Both the position numbers and the translations under genes were made by a program. 46,391 bases of DNA from Paenibacillus sp. A3 (GTDB taxonomy: Bacteria > Bacillota > Bacilli > Paenibacillales > NBRC-103111): NCBI RefSeq assembly GCF_001399685.1, contig NZ_JTHN01000090.1, positions 1-46,391 on the forward strand, read 5' to 3'. A model generated the notes under the pieces. The model had not been told where the DNA came from and did not search any database. It worked only from the letters and a program-made list of their open reading frames with translations. Shown one piece after another: positions 15,279 through 22,737 of the stretch (its first letter is position 1; every line of letters begins with the position of its first letter).

Positions 15279-16139
15279 ATGCCCGATTGGTTGGAAATCA
15301 GTTTTCGGACCCTGCTGTCGCTTATCGTGCTTTTCTTGTTGACGAAGCTTTTGGGCAAAAGGCAAGTGTCTCAGCTTTCGTTTTTCGAATACATTACAGG
15401 GATCACGATCGGAAGCCTTGCGGCCTATATCTCGTTGGATCTGGAAGCCAACTGGTATTTAGGAATCGTATCTTTAGCGGTGTGGGTGATCGCCTCCTTG
15501 GGCATCGAATTTTTGCAGTTAAAAAGCAAATCGGCAAGGAATTGGATCGACAGTAAAGGGACGGTTCTTATCAAAGACGGAAAAATCCTCGAAGATAATA
15601 TGAAGAAGGAACGTCTCACCACCGATGAGCTTTTGGAACAATTGAGGAAGAGAAGTGTTTTTAAAGCGGCGGATGTGGAATTTGCGATTATGGAGCCCAG
15701 CGGCGATGTTAACGTTCTTCTCAAAAAAGAGCATCAGCCATTAACTCCTGCCCACTTGGGAATCAAGGTCGGGCCCGAACAGGAACCGCAGGCCGTTATT
15801 ATGGACGGCAACATTATGGACGAACCGCTGGCGACGTTGGGGATGAGCCGGCAGTGGCTCCAAACCGAATTGGAAAAAACAGGGGTAACGGTGGAAAATG
15901 TGTTTCTTGGACAAGTCGATTCTTACGGACAATTGTATGTGGATTTGTACGACGACCAGTTGCTGGTTCCCGAGCCGCAGCAGAAAGCTTCGTTGCTGGC
16001 GGTCTTAAAAAAATGCGAAGCGGACCTTGAACTGTTCGCTTTGACGACGAAGGACCAGCAAGCCAAAAACATGTACGGGCAGTGCTCGAAGCGGCTGGAA
16101 AAAATGATACAGGACGTCAAACCTTCATTAATGCGGTAA
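15279..16139 (+). CDS. DUF421 family membrane protein (YetF-like)
   Basis: 286 residues. Three N-terminal hydrophobic helices (LLSLIVLFLLTKLLGKRQV, then ITIGSLAAYIS and LGIVSLAVWVIASLGIEFL) are followed by the cytoplasmic DUF421 domain, with the motif KGTVLIKDGKILEDNMKKE and the RKRSVFKAADVEFAIMEPSG strand pair. A C-terminal helical extension follows. YetF/YrbG-type proteins of spore formers are membrane proteins of uncertain function, some linked to spore germination and membranes. GGAGGTAAAGG precedes the ATG at 15279; the upstream in-frame start at 15231 lacks a ribosome binding site. Confidence 0.9.
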   Translation: MPDWLEISFRTLLSLIVLFLLTKLLGKRQVSQLSFFEYITGITIGSLAAYISLDLEANWYLGIVSLAVWVIASLGIEFLQLKSKSARNWIDSKGTVLIKDGKILEDNMKKERLTTDELLEQLRKRSVFKAADVEFAIMEPSGDVNVLLKKEHQPLTPAHLGIKVGPEQEPQAVIMDGNIMDEPLATLGMSRQWLQTELEKTGVTVENVFLGQVDSYGQLYVDLYDDQLLVPEPQQKASLLAVLKKCEADLELFALTTKDQQAKNMYGQCSKRLEKMIQDVKPSLMR

Positions 16140-16241
16140 GCGAAGCGCTGGGCCATGGATTTCTTCATTGGCGCGGCGTTTTTTCATGCTTATGCAGGCT
16201 TTTTTAACACTCTCTTAACATTTTTCGATACGTTCCTAGAT

Positions 16242-16264
16242 AAGAGGCATAGGCCTCTTTTTTT
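16242..16264 (+). terminator. Rho-independent terminator after the YetF-like gene
   Basis: AAGAGGC (16242-16248) pairs with GCCTCTT (16253-16259), followed by a T-run to 16264. It separates yetF from the ATP-grasp cassette promoter. Confidence 0.75.
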
Positions 16265-16294
16265 GTTGTTTCGCGAATCCGGGGCAAATTTTGC

Positions 16295-16322
16295 TTGACG
16301 TACCGTGTCAGAAACCTATAAT
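16295..16322 (+). promoter_or_regulatory. SigA-type promoter of the ATP-grasp/DUF350 cassette
   Basis: A -35 TTGACG (16295-16300) and a perfect -10 TATAAT (16317-16322) have a 16-bp spacer, directly after a terminator. The leader to the first start codon (16465) is about 135 nt and holds no recognised element. Confidence 0.75.
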
Positions 16323-16464
16323 CGATTTTGGAGCAGCTTCCGGGCAGGGGAACAAACCGCAATGGCCGACTGCGAATCCTTTTTCGCCGTTGTGCGTATA
16401 TGTTTGGTGAATCTTCGTGAGATGGGCCCGTTTCCGAGAGAGAGAAAAGGAGTGCTGAAGCAAG

Positions 16465-16908
16465 ATGACACGATTGGAATACCGTTTGTATGCCGAGGGC
16501 AGCGAGACGTTTCCGCTGCTGTATTACTATGACCGTATCGGCCGGGACGAGGTCGCTTTGCGTTTTGCGTGCGACTATTTTATTAAGGACGGCAAGGTGT
16601 ATGAAAAAACTTCGTGCGCTGTGGAGCCGGAATGTTATGTCGTTTATGTGCAGGAAGCGCTTGACGAGCGGACGATGTTATGGAGCAAGCCGGAAGGTCC
16701 CCGCGGCGTACGCATGGAGCTGAGGGAATACCGCGAATGGACGGCGGATTACCGGCTGGTGCATACGTTTACATTTCCCGATACGCTAGAGGCGATGCTG
16801 AACCTTCAGGCGAATTATTTGTATGCGGAGGGCCGGGAATGGCAGCGTACTTCCGCCGAAATCGACGAAGACCGGGAGACGTATGTATATTACGCCGTGC
16901 CGGTGTAG
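16465..16908 (+). CDS. Hypothetical protein, first gene of the ATP-grasp cassette
   Basis: 147 residues, soluble, acidic and rich in aromatic residues, with alternating strand-like segments (TRLEYRLYAEGSETFPLLYYYD near the N-terminus, TYVYYAVPV at the end). I do not recognise a family. By position it may correspond to the accessory proteins next to yjfC/ygiC-type ligases, but I see no motif that proves this. AAAGGAG lies about 12 nt before the ATG, a rather long spacing. It is followed after 37 bp by the Gly/Ser lipoprotein gene. Confidence 0.65.
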   Translation: MTRLEYRLYAEGSETFPLLYYYDRIGRDEVALRFACDYFIKDGKVYEKTSCAVEPECYVVYVQEALDERTMLWSKPEGPRGVRMELREYREWTADYRLVHTFTFPDTLEAMLNLQANYLYAEGREWQRTSAEIDEDRETYVYYAVPV

Positions 16909-16945
16909 CCGCAATTCAAACCGGGAAAAACAGGAGTGACGAAAA

Positions 16946-17218
16946 ATGGAACAGCAAAAAAGCAGCAGGACACGCAAACTGGTAGCGCTGTTCGTGGCAT
17001 CGACATTGGTGCTCGGCAGTACGGCGGGCTGCTCCGACTCGAAGTGCACCGATCGTAACGGGGACGGCTACTGTGACGACAGCAGCGGCGGTTCGTCCTC
17101 CGGAGGACGTTACTATGGCGGCTCGGGATCGAGCGGCAGCTCCTATAAAGCGTCTTCGGGCAGCTCTTCCGGGATCAGCAAAGGAGGCATCGGCGGCAGC
17201 GGCAGCTCAAGCTCCTAG
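16946..17218 (+). CDS. Small Gly/Ser-rich lipoprotein with a Ca-loop-like motif
   Basis: 90 residues. A basic N-terminus (RTRK) and a hydrophobic stretch lead to a lipobox-like STAGC with Cys29 as the lipidation site. DRNGDGYCDD (36-45) looks like a calcium-binding loop of the dockerin/thrombospondin-3 type. The remainder is almost only Gly, Ser, Tyr and Lys and ends in GSGSSSS. A Gly/Ser-rich lipoprotein next to a glutathionylspermidine-synthase-like ligase recalls E. coli YgiB/YgiC and YjfM/YjfC (DUF1190). AGGAG lies 12 nt before the ATG. Confidence 0.7.
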   Translation: MEQQKSSRTRKLVALFVASTLVLGSTAGCSDSKCTDRNGDGYCDDSSGGSSSGGRYYGGSGSSGSSYKASSGSSSGISKGGIGGSGSSSS

Positions 17219-17282
17219 CGTCAGAGGTGTCATGGACAGTCCGATGTCCATCAACAGCAAGATCAGAGAGGAGCGTGCGGGC

Positions 17283-18566
17283 ATGAGCATGGCAAAGACG
17301 CTGCGGCCGGACGCTTCTTATGCGGAACGCCGGGAAGCAATCTATGGGCCGCTGCGCCAAGAAGGAATATTTACATGGGACCGCTTATACGATCAGGAAT
17401 ATGCGCTCGCCGGTTTGTACCGGTTGGAGCGGGCGCAACTGGAAGAAATGCGCAGAGCCGCCGAAGCGTTAGGACGCATCTATGCCAAGACCGTCCGGAT
17501 CGTCCAGCAGGGCGAGCCGGAGCTTTTGGCCGAACTGGGACTGCCTCCCGCATCGTTCGGTGCCATCCGTCTCCGTTTTGATGAAAACATACCGACGCTG
17601 ATCGGACGGTTCGATTTTGCCTTGACGCCGCAAGGGCTCAAGATGCTTGAGTTTAACAGCGATACGCCGACAGGGATCGTCGAAGCCTTTCATGCGAACG
17701 GCCGGGTGTGCGCCGCCTATGGCGAAGAAGATCCGAACGAAGGCTGCAGCGGGGATTTCCTCCAGGCGTTCAAGCGGATGCTCGACCTGTATCGCGAAGC
17801 GGGCTATGCGTCCGAGCATGTCGTCTTCAGCTCGCTGGATTGGCATGAGGAGGATGCCGGAACGACTCGCTATCTCCTGAAGCAATCCGGGATTGCCGGC
17901 GCTGAATTTGCAGCGCTGTCCGACCTCCGCGTGGAGGGAGACCGGATATGGGCGCAGGCCAATGCCGATGACGAAAAAGCGGAGAGATGTCCGATCGATG
18001 TGTTGTACCGGCTGCATGCGATCGAGAAGCTGGCTGAAGACCGGGATACGGACGGCTATCCGACCGGTGAGCATGTGCTGGAATTAATAGCGGACGGCAA
18101 GCTGGCGATCATTAATCCGCCCTCGGGGTTCGCCGCTCAGACGAAGGCGCTCCAGGCGCTGATCTGGAATTTGCATCAAGCGGGGGAGTTTTACACGGAA
18201 GAGGAGCATGAGACGATCGAAGCCTACATGCTGCCGACGTTTATGGAGCCGTGCTTCCCCGAAGGCACGCCTTATGTGGTGAAACCGATTCTGGGACGCG
18301 AGGGCAGCGGGGTCACGATCTATGCGGGAAGCGGGGATATTGCGGAGGCGAGCGGGGAAGACGAATACGGAGATCAGCCGATGGTCTACCAGCAATATGC
18401 CGAGCTGCCCCGCATCCGGGTGGAAACGTTAACCGGCCCGTACGACGGCCGGCTGCTCTGGGGCTGCTTTCTGATCGGTGGCCGGAGCTCCGCCGTCATT
18501 GCGCGCGTCGGTGGAAGCATCACGAACAATTTATCCTTTTATTTGCCTTCGTCGGTCATAGGGTAG
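17283..18566 (+). CDS. Glutathionylspermidine synthase-like ATP-grasp ligase
   Basis: About 427 residues. The N-terminal part contains the WDRLYDQEYAL motif of the family, LRFDENIPTLIGRFDFAL, and EFNSDTPTG (123-131), the conserved acidic/Asn metal site. The ATP-grasp part has KPILGREGSG (334-343) and ends with GGRSSAVIARVGGSITNN. It lacks the N-terminal amidase domain of bifunctional GspS, as do E. coli YgiC and YjfC, and is predicted to form an amide bond between a carboxylate and an amine. The real substrate is unknown. I chose the ATG at 17283 because GAGAGGAG lies 9 nt upstream; in-frame ATGs at 17232 and 17244 have weaker sites. It follows the lipoprotein gene closely. Confidence 0.85.
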   Translation: MSMAKTLRPDASYAERREAIYGPLRQEGIFTWDRLYDQEYALAGLYRLERAQLEEMRRAAEALGRIYAKTVRIVQQGEPELLAELGLPPASFGAIRLRFDENIPTLIGRFDFALTPQGLKMLEFNSDTPTGIVEAFHANGRVCAAYGEEDPNEGCSGDFLQAFKRMLDLYREAGYASEHVVFSSLDWHEEDAGTTRYLLKQSGIAGAEFAALSDLRVEGDRIWAQANADDEKAERCPIDVLYRLHAIEKLAEDRDTDGYPTGEHVLELIADGKLAIINPPSGFAAQTKALQALIWNLHQAGEFYTEEEHETIEAYMLPTFMEPCFPEGTPYVVKPILGREGSGVTIYAGSGDIAEASGEDEYGDQPMVYQQYAELPRIRVETLTGPYDGRLLWGCFLIGGRSSAVIARVGGSITNNLSFYLPSSVIG

Positions 18567-18621
18567 TCCTGCAGATAAGAACAGCCGGACATTACAACAT
18601 TTATTGGGGAGTTGGAGTTCG

Positions 18622-19056
18622 TTGGATCAGTTTGGGAATATTCTTAACTTTTTAATGTATTTGGGCGTGACCGTCCCGCTTATGGGACTCGGCATTTTGT
18701 TTTTCAACCTGACGACGCCGTACAATGAATTTGCGCTCATCCGGGAGGGCGGCGATTTGTCCGATCCGTCTAAAGCGTCCGCCGCCAAAGCTGCGGCTTA
18801 CGATCTTGGGGGCAAAATTATCGGTCAAGTGCTCGTTCTCGCGTCCGCCGTATATCATTCGGTCAGTCTCGTCGATTTAATCATCTGGGGACTCATCGGG
18901 ATCGCATTCCAGATTATCGTGTTTTACTTGTTCGAACTGCTGACACCGTTCAAAGTGCTGGCCGAAATTCCGAAGGGCAATGTGTCCGTTGGTATTTTCT
19001 CGTTTTGTTTGAGTCTGGCGTCGGGTCTGCTGCTGGCTTCGTTAATCAGCTATTGA
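18622..19056 (+). CDS. DUF350 family membrane protein
   Basis: 144 residues with four hydrophobic segments: YLGVTVPLMGLGILFF, then a polar part with NLTTPYNEFALIREG, LVLASAVYHSVSLVDLIIWG, LIGIAFQIIVFYLFELL, and FSFCLSLASGLLLASLI. This is the duplicated DUF350 (YjfL) architecture. DUF350 genes accompany yjfC-like ligases in many bacteria, and the gene here follows that ligase after 55 bp. I chose the TTG at 18622 because of GGGGAGTTGGAG upstream; an in-frame TTG at 18604 overlaps that site. Probably an integral membrane partner of the cassette; function unknown. Confidence 0.85.
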   Translation: MDQFGNILNFLMYLGVTVPLMGLGILFFNLTTPYNEFALIREGGDLSDPSKASAAKAAAYDLGGKIIGQVLVLASAVYHSVSLVDLIIWGLIGIAFQIIVFYLFELLTPFKVLAEIPKGNVSVGIFSFCLSLASGLLLASLISY

Positions 19057-19102
19057 TCGGACGACATAAAGTTTGGTTCCGAAGGAGGCTGTGCTCAACG
19101 TC

Positions 19103-19492
19103 ATGCTAAAGCTGAACAACATTCACCATGCCGCGGTCATTTGCTCGGACTACGAGAAGTCGAAGCATTTTTACGTCCGCGTGCTCGGACTGACGATCAT
19201 TCGGGAAACGTACCGGGCGGAACGCCAGTCGTATAAGCTCGATCTTCGGGTCGGCGACAGTCACCAGATCGAACTGTTCTCGTTCCCGAATGCGCCGGAG
19301 CGGCCAAGCTATCCGGAAGCAAGAGGTCTGAGGCATCTGGCTTTCGAGGTTGACGACATCGAAGTAGCCGTCAAGGCTTTGGAGGCCGAAGAAATCGCCG
19401 TGGAGCCGATTCGTGTCGATGAGACCACGGGAAAACGATTTACGTTCTTTTTCGATCCGGACCGGCTGCCCCTGGAGCTGTACGAAAAATAG
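19103..19492 (+). CDS. VOC family metalloenzyme (glyoxalase/bleomycin-resistance fold)
   Basis: 129 residues of one VOC domain, close to YaeR-type proteins: IHHAAVICSDYEKSKHFYVRVLG at the start with metal-ligand His near residue 7, then QIELFSFPNAPERPSYPEA, GLRHLAFEVDD with a second His, and a final DPDRLPLELYE with the terminal Glu ligand. The substrate is unknown. GAAGGAGG at 19081-19088 is rather far from the ATG at 19103; a GTG at 19091 is an alternative, but the family starts at the KLNNIHH segment. A strong terminator follows. Confidence 0.9.
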   Translation: MLKLNNIHHAAVICSDYEKSKHFYVRVLGLTIIRETYRAERQSYKLDLRVGDSHQIELFSFPNAPERPSYPEARGLRHLAFEVDDIEVAVKALEAEEIAVEPIRVDETTGKRFTFFFDPDRLPLELYEK

Positions 19493-19509
19493 AGTAACTC
19501 AAGAAGCAA

Positions 19510-19539
19510 GACTCGTGCGCTGCGCACGGGTCTTTTTTT
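19510..19539 (+). terminator. Rho-independent terminator after the VOC gene
   Basis: GACTCGTGCGC (19510-19520) pairs with GCGCACGGGTC (19522-19532) with one G-U/mismatch step, followed by seven Ts. Confidence 0.85.
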
Positions 19540-19720
19540 GCAAGCGGGGTTTGGTTACGTATAAAAATGGGTAAAAAGTTGTAAGTTTAGTTCGACTTAG
19601 TTCAAAAAGCTCATTAAAATCTAACAAGGACCTAAAAGATTCCAAACATAACTTTGTTAAGCTTACCTTATCATCACAGCGGCTCTTGAGCGCAAGGGGA
19701 CAATGATGGAGGTGCGGCGT

Positions 19721-19837
19721 ATGGAAGGAAGATTTTCGGTAGGAGTCATGTTCGGGGTGCTGGTGAGCGTCCCGCTGTGGCTGTCGATGATCGGCTGGTT
19801 CAGACTGGTCATGGACGGCATCGCGTTGTTTATTTGA
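19721..19837 (+). CDS. 38-residue hydrophobic membrane peptide
   Basis: A short open frame beginning MEGRFSVGVMFGVLVSVPLW and ending in a hydrophobic DGIALFI. It has one or two short hydrophobic segments broken by a Trp/Pro region, like many small membrane proteins of spore formers. GGAGGTG at 19708-19714 sits 6 nt before the ATG, and a terminator hairpin lies 8 bp after the stop; both support a real gene. No family recognised. Confidence 0.65.
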   Translation: MEGRFSVGVMFGVLVSVPLWLSMIGWFRLVMDGIALFI

Positions 19838-19844
19838 AACCTAG

Positions 19845-19874
19845 CCATCGGCCGGAGGGGCCGATGGTTTCTTT
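19845..19874 (+). terminator. Terminator hairpin after the 38-residue gene
   Basis: CCATCGGCC (19845-19853) pairs perfectly with GGCCGATGG (19859-19867) around a 5-base loop, followed by TTTCTTTG. Confidence 0.65.
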
Positions 19875-19906
19875 GTGTGTTGAAGCTTTTGTCTTGGGAA
19901 AATTCG

Positions 19907-20116
19907 TTATTTTTTGACTTTAAAATGAACAACGGCGCTGTACAGCATTTTCCCGGCATTCGGATCGAAAACTACTTGATGGCTGATCGAGAAAGCATCC
20001 AGCAGCAGCGCTTTGTTATTCTCGATTTGCGCGTCGATTTTGGCTTCGAGCGTTTTCAAATCGTAGGCTTCGAAAAATTCGATTTTATTCTCGATTCTGT
20101 CTAAAGTAAAACTCAT
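19907..20116 (-). CDS. DUF2536 family protein (YrzA-like)
   Basis: 69 residues. MSFTLDRIENKIEFFEAYDL is followed by KTLEAKIDAQIENNKALLL, SHQVVFD and a final YSAVVHFKVKK. This matches the DUF2536 pattern known from B. subtilis YrzA, a small cytoplasmic protein of unknown function conserved in Bacillales. The inner ATG (20114-20116) is well spaced from GGGAG at 20126-20130; the outer ATG at 20120-20122 is only 3 nt from it. Confidence 0.8.
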   Translation of the reverse strand: MSFTLDRIENKIEFFEAYDLKTLEAKIDAQIENNKALLLDAFSISHQVVFDPNAGKMLYSAVVHFKVKK

Positions 20117-20184
20117 CGTCATTCGCTCCCGGCTGCGTATTTTGGCTTAAACTAAATCTACCAAGCTCTGTCTTTGATTGCAAC

Positions 20185-20246
20185 TGCGCAGGAGAGCTGC
20201 CTTTATCGAAAGAAGGGCTCGATTGCGCTCTTCGTTTATTAGGCAG
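20185..20246 (+). other. Structured non-coding segment with two exclusive hairpins
   Basis: The gap 20123-20795 has no convincing gene. This part can fold as a nested stem (GCGCA with TGCGC, GAGC with GCTC, CCTT with AAGG capped by TATCGAAAG). Alternatively CTGCCT (20197-20202) can pair with AGGCAG (20241-20246), which disrupts the first fold. It does not match a riboswitch class I know. The rest of the gap is AT-rich (about 20310-20400), with a hairpin ACTATG/CATAGT near 20388-20407. A 22-codon frame (20643-20711, MQYLQELPHTWDHS) overlaps an AAGGAGG but is too close to it to be supported. Confidence 0.3.
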
Positions 20247-20591
20247 TAGGACTTGGGTCTGTCGTTCTATGTTGTTGAATTTGTGGAGAAAAGTAAATTC
20301 GTGCTAGATCATGGACTATATTGTAATTTTTTAAGCAATATATTATTATTACTATATATTTACTATTCATATAATTCCAAGTACTATGAGTGGATTACAT
20401 AGTCCTGCTATGATCGTCGGCCATGCGTTCATTTAACGCAATCGCTTACATCAAGTTCCCCGCATCGCGCCATATCTTTCGAAAGCTACAGGACACGGGA
20501 GACATACGCAAAGTGTCCGTTCCTCTACTTGACTCCTTCAATTCTAACGACAGCAAGATCGAACATGGATGGCATTCGTAGAATATCGGCA

Positions 20592-20618
20592 TATATAGAC
20601 TCGTTACGAGTTTATATA
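20592..20618. repeat. 27-bp near-perfect palindrome upstream of the LPMO gene
   Basis: ACTCGT (20599-20604) and ACGAGT (20606-20611) flank a single T. The symmetry extends outward through TATATA on both sides with one G/T mismatch. The site lies about 180 bp before the LPMO start and could be an operator or a hairpin in the leader. No T-tract follows, so it is not a terminator. Confidence 0.5.
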
Positions 20619-20795
20619 AAAACATGGGATAGAAAGGAGGATATGCAATACTTACAAGAGCTTCCACACACATGGGATCACAGCTTTATATTAGATGGAG
20701 AGGAGGTTTGATCGAGCTGACGATTGCGAACGAATGAAAGGGTAATGCCTGATCGTAGTATTTTTACCGACCCCAAAAATAAGGAGGTAACATAT

Positions 20796-22142
20796 ATGAT
20801 ACAGCTTCGTTTACCCCACCATTCCCTATCCAAACTGCTTGTTGCCAGCGGCATGATGCTGTTGATGGCCGTTATCATGTTGCTGTTCTCGGACCGGGCT
20901 TTTGCCCATGGTTATGTTGAATCGCCGGGCAGCCGCGCCTATTTGTGTAAGCTGGGACAAAATAAGAACTGCGGAGCGATTGTTTATGAGCCGCAAAGCT
21001 TGGAAGCGCCTAAAGGGTTTCCGCAGGCCGGACCGGCCGACGGCAAAATCGCCAGCGCAGGCGGAGCTTTTCCGGATCTTGACCAGCAATCGGCTACACG
21101 TTGGGCCAAGGTCCCGATGACGGCAGGTACGAAAACGTTTACATGGAAGCTGACTGCGCCTCACGCCACGTCCAGCTGGAAGTATTACATCACCAAACAA
21201 AACTGGGATCAGAACGCCCCGCTTAGCCGGGCTTCGTTCGACCTCACGCCGTTCTGCTCGGTAGACTACGGCGGAAAGAAGCCTCCGTACACTTATTCCG
21301 ATACGTGCAACGTCCCAAGCCGGACCGGATATCAAGTCATTCTGGCTGTTTGGGAAATTGCCGACACGGCCAATGCATTCTATAATGTCATCGACGTGAA
21401 TTTCGGAGGAGATTCTGGGGATACGCAACCTCCCACTGCACCGACGGGCTTAAGCGCTTCCAACCTTACAGCCACGAGCGTATCGTTGGCATGGAACGCA
21501 TCGAGCGATAACGTCGGAGTGTCCGGCTACAAAATTTATAACGGCTCGACGCTGATTGCGGCCGTCTCGGGCTCGACTTTAAATTACAACGTCACGGGGC
21601 TGACCTCGAATACATCCTATACGTTTACGGTTCGCGCCGAGGATGCCGCAGGCAACGCCTCCAGCGCAAGCAATGCCGTCACGGTGACGACTCCGGCCGT
21701 ACCTGTAGACAATGAGGCGCCTACGGCTCCAACCGGCTTGCATGTGATGGGCACGCCGACTTCCTCCAGCGTTCATCTGATGTGGAGCGCATCGACGGAC
21801 AATGTCGGGGTAACGGGCTACCGGGTCTATCGTGGAACCACTTTAGTGACTACGGTTTCGGGGACGACGCTCGAATATACGGTTATGGGGCTGACGCCCG
21901 ATACGTCCTATACGTTTACGGTTCGCGCGGTTGACGCCGCCGGCAACGTATCGGCCGACAGCAATGCCGTAAATGCCAAGACGGCTTCAGGTCCGGCGGT
22001 ATCCGCATGGGCGCCGAACACGGCTTACACCGTAGGCACGCTTGTCACATACAACGGCAAAACGTACGAATGCCGTCAGGCCCACACCTCGCTAGTCGGC
22101 TGGGAGCCCGCCAACGCAGCTTCGTTGTGGTTGTTGAAGTAA
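20796..22142 (+). CDS. Chitin-active lytic polysaccharide monooxygenase (AA10) with two FN3 domains and a chitin-binding module
   Basis: 448 residues. A signal peptide (cleavage after AFA, residue 37) exposes the catalytic N-terminal His38 of [10 protein letters not shown]. The second histidine-brace ligand is H123 ([11 protein letters not shown]). The AA10 domain runs to about 208. Two fibronectin type III domains follow (about 213-305 and 308-398), each with the bacterial FN3 pattern APTGL...W.AS.DNVGV.GY...TFTVRA.DAAGN. A CBM5/12 chitin-binding module ([21 protein letters not shown]) ends the protein. It is a secreted copper enzyme that cleaves crystalline chitin oxidatively. AAGGAGGTAA ideally precedes the ATG at 20796; upstream in-frame starts are unsupported. 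Confidence 0.95.
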   Translation: MIQLRLPHHSLSKLLVASGMMLLMAVIMLLFSDRAFAHGYVESPGSRAYLCKLGQNKNCGAIVYEPQSLEAPKGFPQAGPADGKIASAGGAFPDLDQQSATRWAKVPMTAGTKTFTWKLTAPHATSSWKYYITKQNWDQNAPLSRASFDLTPFCSVDYGGKKPPYTYSDTCNVPSRTGYQVILAVWEIADTANAFYNVIDVNFGGDSGDTQPPTAPTGLSASNLTATSVSLAWNASSDNVGVSGYKIYNGSTLIAAVSGSTLNYNVTGLTSNTSYTFTVRAEDAAGNASSASNAVTVTTPAVPVDNEAPTAPTGLHVMGTPTSSSVHLMWSASTDNVGVTGYRVYRGTTLVTTVSGTTLEYTVMGLTPDTSYTFTVRAVDAAGNVSADSNAVNAKTASGPAVSAWAPNTAYTVGTLVTYNGKTYECRQAHTSLVGWEPANAASLWLLK

Positions 22143-22161
22143 TCGGACAAGATTTATTAAC

Positions 22162-22207
22162 AAGGATAGTTTGTCAGAATCAAACTTCTGGCGGGCTATC
22201 CTTTTTC
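22162..22207 (+). terminator. Terminator after the LPMO gene
   Basis: AAGGATAG (22162-22169) pairs with CTATCCTT (22196-22203), with an inner TTTG/CAAA pairing, followed by Ts. Located 20 bp past the LPMO stop. Confidence 0.75.
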
Positions 22208-22256
22208 TATTTAGCGAGACATCTGCCGGCACAATTTCATAGACCTCTTTCTCAAC

Positions 22257-22288
22257 AAGCTCAGCGCTTAAAGGGAGCTTTTTTTTTG
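22257..22288 (+). terminator. Second terminator-like hairpin
   Basis: AAGCTC (22257-22262) pairs with GAGCTT (22275-22280) and is followed by a long T-run to 22288. It may back up the preceding terminator. The interval to the next promoter (22464) holds no supported gene. Confidence 0.6.
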
Positions 22289-22463
22289 TTTTGGACAAGG
22301 CCAACTTCCGTTCGGGGCCGATGTGCGAATCCTTTCATAAGAATACCCAGTGTCCAAATTGGGACTCATTTCCTATTATGCACACTTCTGTTTCGTAACC
22401 TCGTTATCTCCTCTCCGATGTGCATCATTATGCTGTATTATCCAGTATAAACCAAATGAACTA

Positions 22464-22507
22464 TTGCGTGTTCGTATTTTGTTCGTATATAATACAAACA
22501 AATGTTC
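22464..22507 (+). promoter_or_regulatory. SOS-like promoter with a LexA-like box (WYL/YolD locus)
   Basis: A -35 TTGCGT (22464-22469) and a perfect -10 TATAAT (22488-22493) have an 18-bp spacer. A box AAACAAATGTTC (22496-22507) matches the GAAC-N4-GTTC LexA core with one change and overlaps the start point. Two extra GTTCG half-sites lie between -35 and -10. The 17 bases GTATATAATACAAACAA (22485-22501) are identical to the polymerase operon promoter at 9995-10011. Confidence 0.65.
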
Positions 22508-22527
22508 TCATTTGGAGGCGAGCGTGA

Positions 22528-22728
22528 ATGGAAAGATATATTGGCCATATCATTGAAGTTATTTATTTGGATATCGACAATAAGACCAAGCAGCGGAGAA
22601 TTGAGGTCTTGACGGTTGAGAACGGTGTCGTCAAAGCATTTTGTCATCAACGGCAAGCGCTGCGGGTGATTCGGATCGAAAATATTTTAGCTGTGAAGCA
22701 GGTTTCCGTGTCATCGAGGGTATCATGA
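22528..22728 (+). CDS. Mini WYL-like domain protein
   Basis: 66 residues. After a strand-like start (GHIIEVIYLDIDNKTKQRRIE) comes VVKAFCHQRQALRVIRIENI, which resembles the core of WYL domains (the pattern YL-A-C--R---R-F---RI). Full WYL proteins are usually larger and carry a helix-turn-helix; they regulate DNA-damage and defence genes by binding nucleic acids. Here only the WYL-like strand pair is present. GGAGG at 22514-22518 precedes the ATG. First gene after a LexA-like promoter. Confidence 0.7.
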   Translation: MERYIGHIIEVIYLDIDNKTKQRRIEVLTVENGVVKAFCHQRQALRVIRIENILAVKQVSVSSRVS

Positions 22729-22737
22729 GCTGACGCA

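Noticed and set aside
16305-16532. 75-residue frame before the ATP-grasp cassette
   Set aside because: It starts inside the promoter, overlaps the real first gene and has no ribosome binding site.
20185-20246. Possible c-di-GMP or folate riboswitch before the LPMO gene
   Set aside because: A GAAA-containing loop and GGAGAG are present, but the conserved core sequences of those classes are absent; kept only as an unclassified structure.
22092-22304. Minus-strand 70-residue frame after the LPMO gene
   Set aside because: It spans two plus-strand terminator hairpins and lacks a ribosome binding site.
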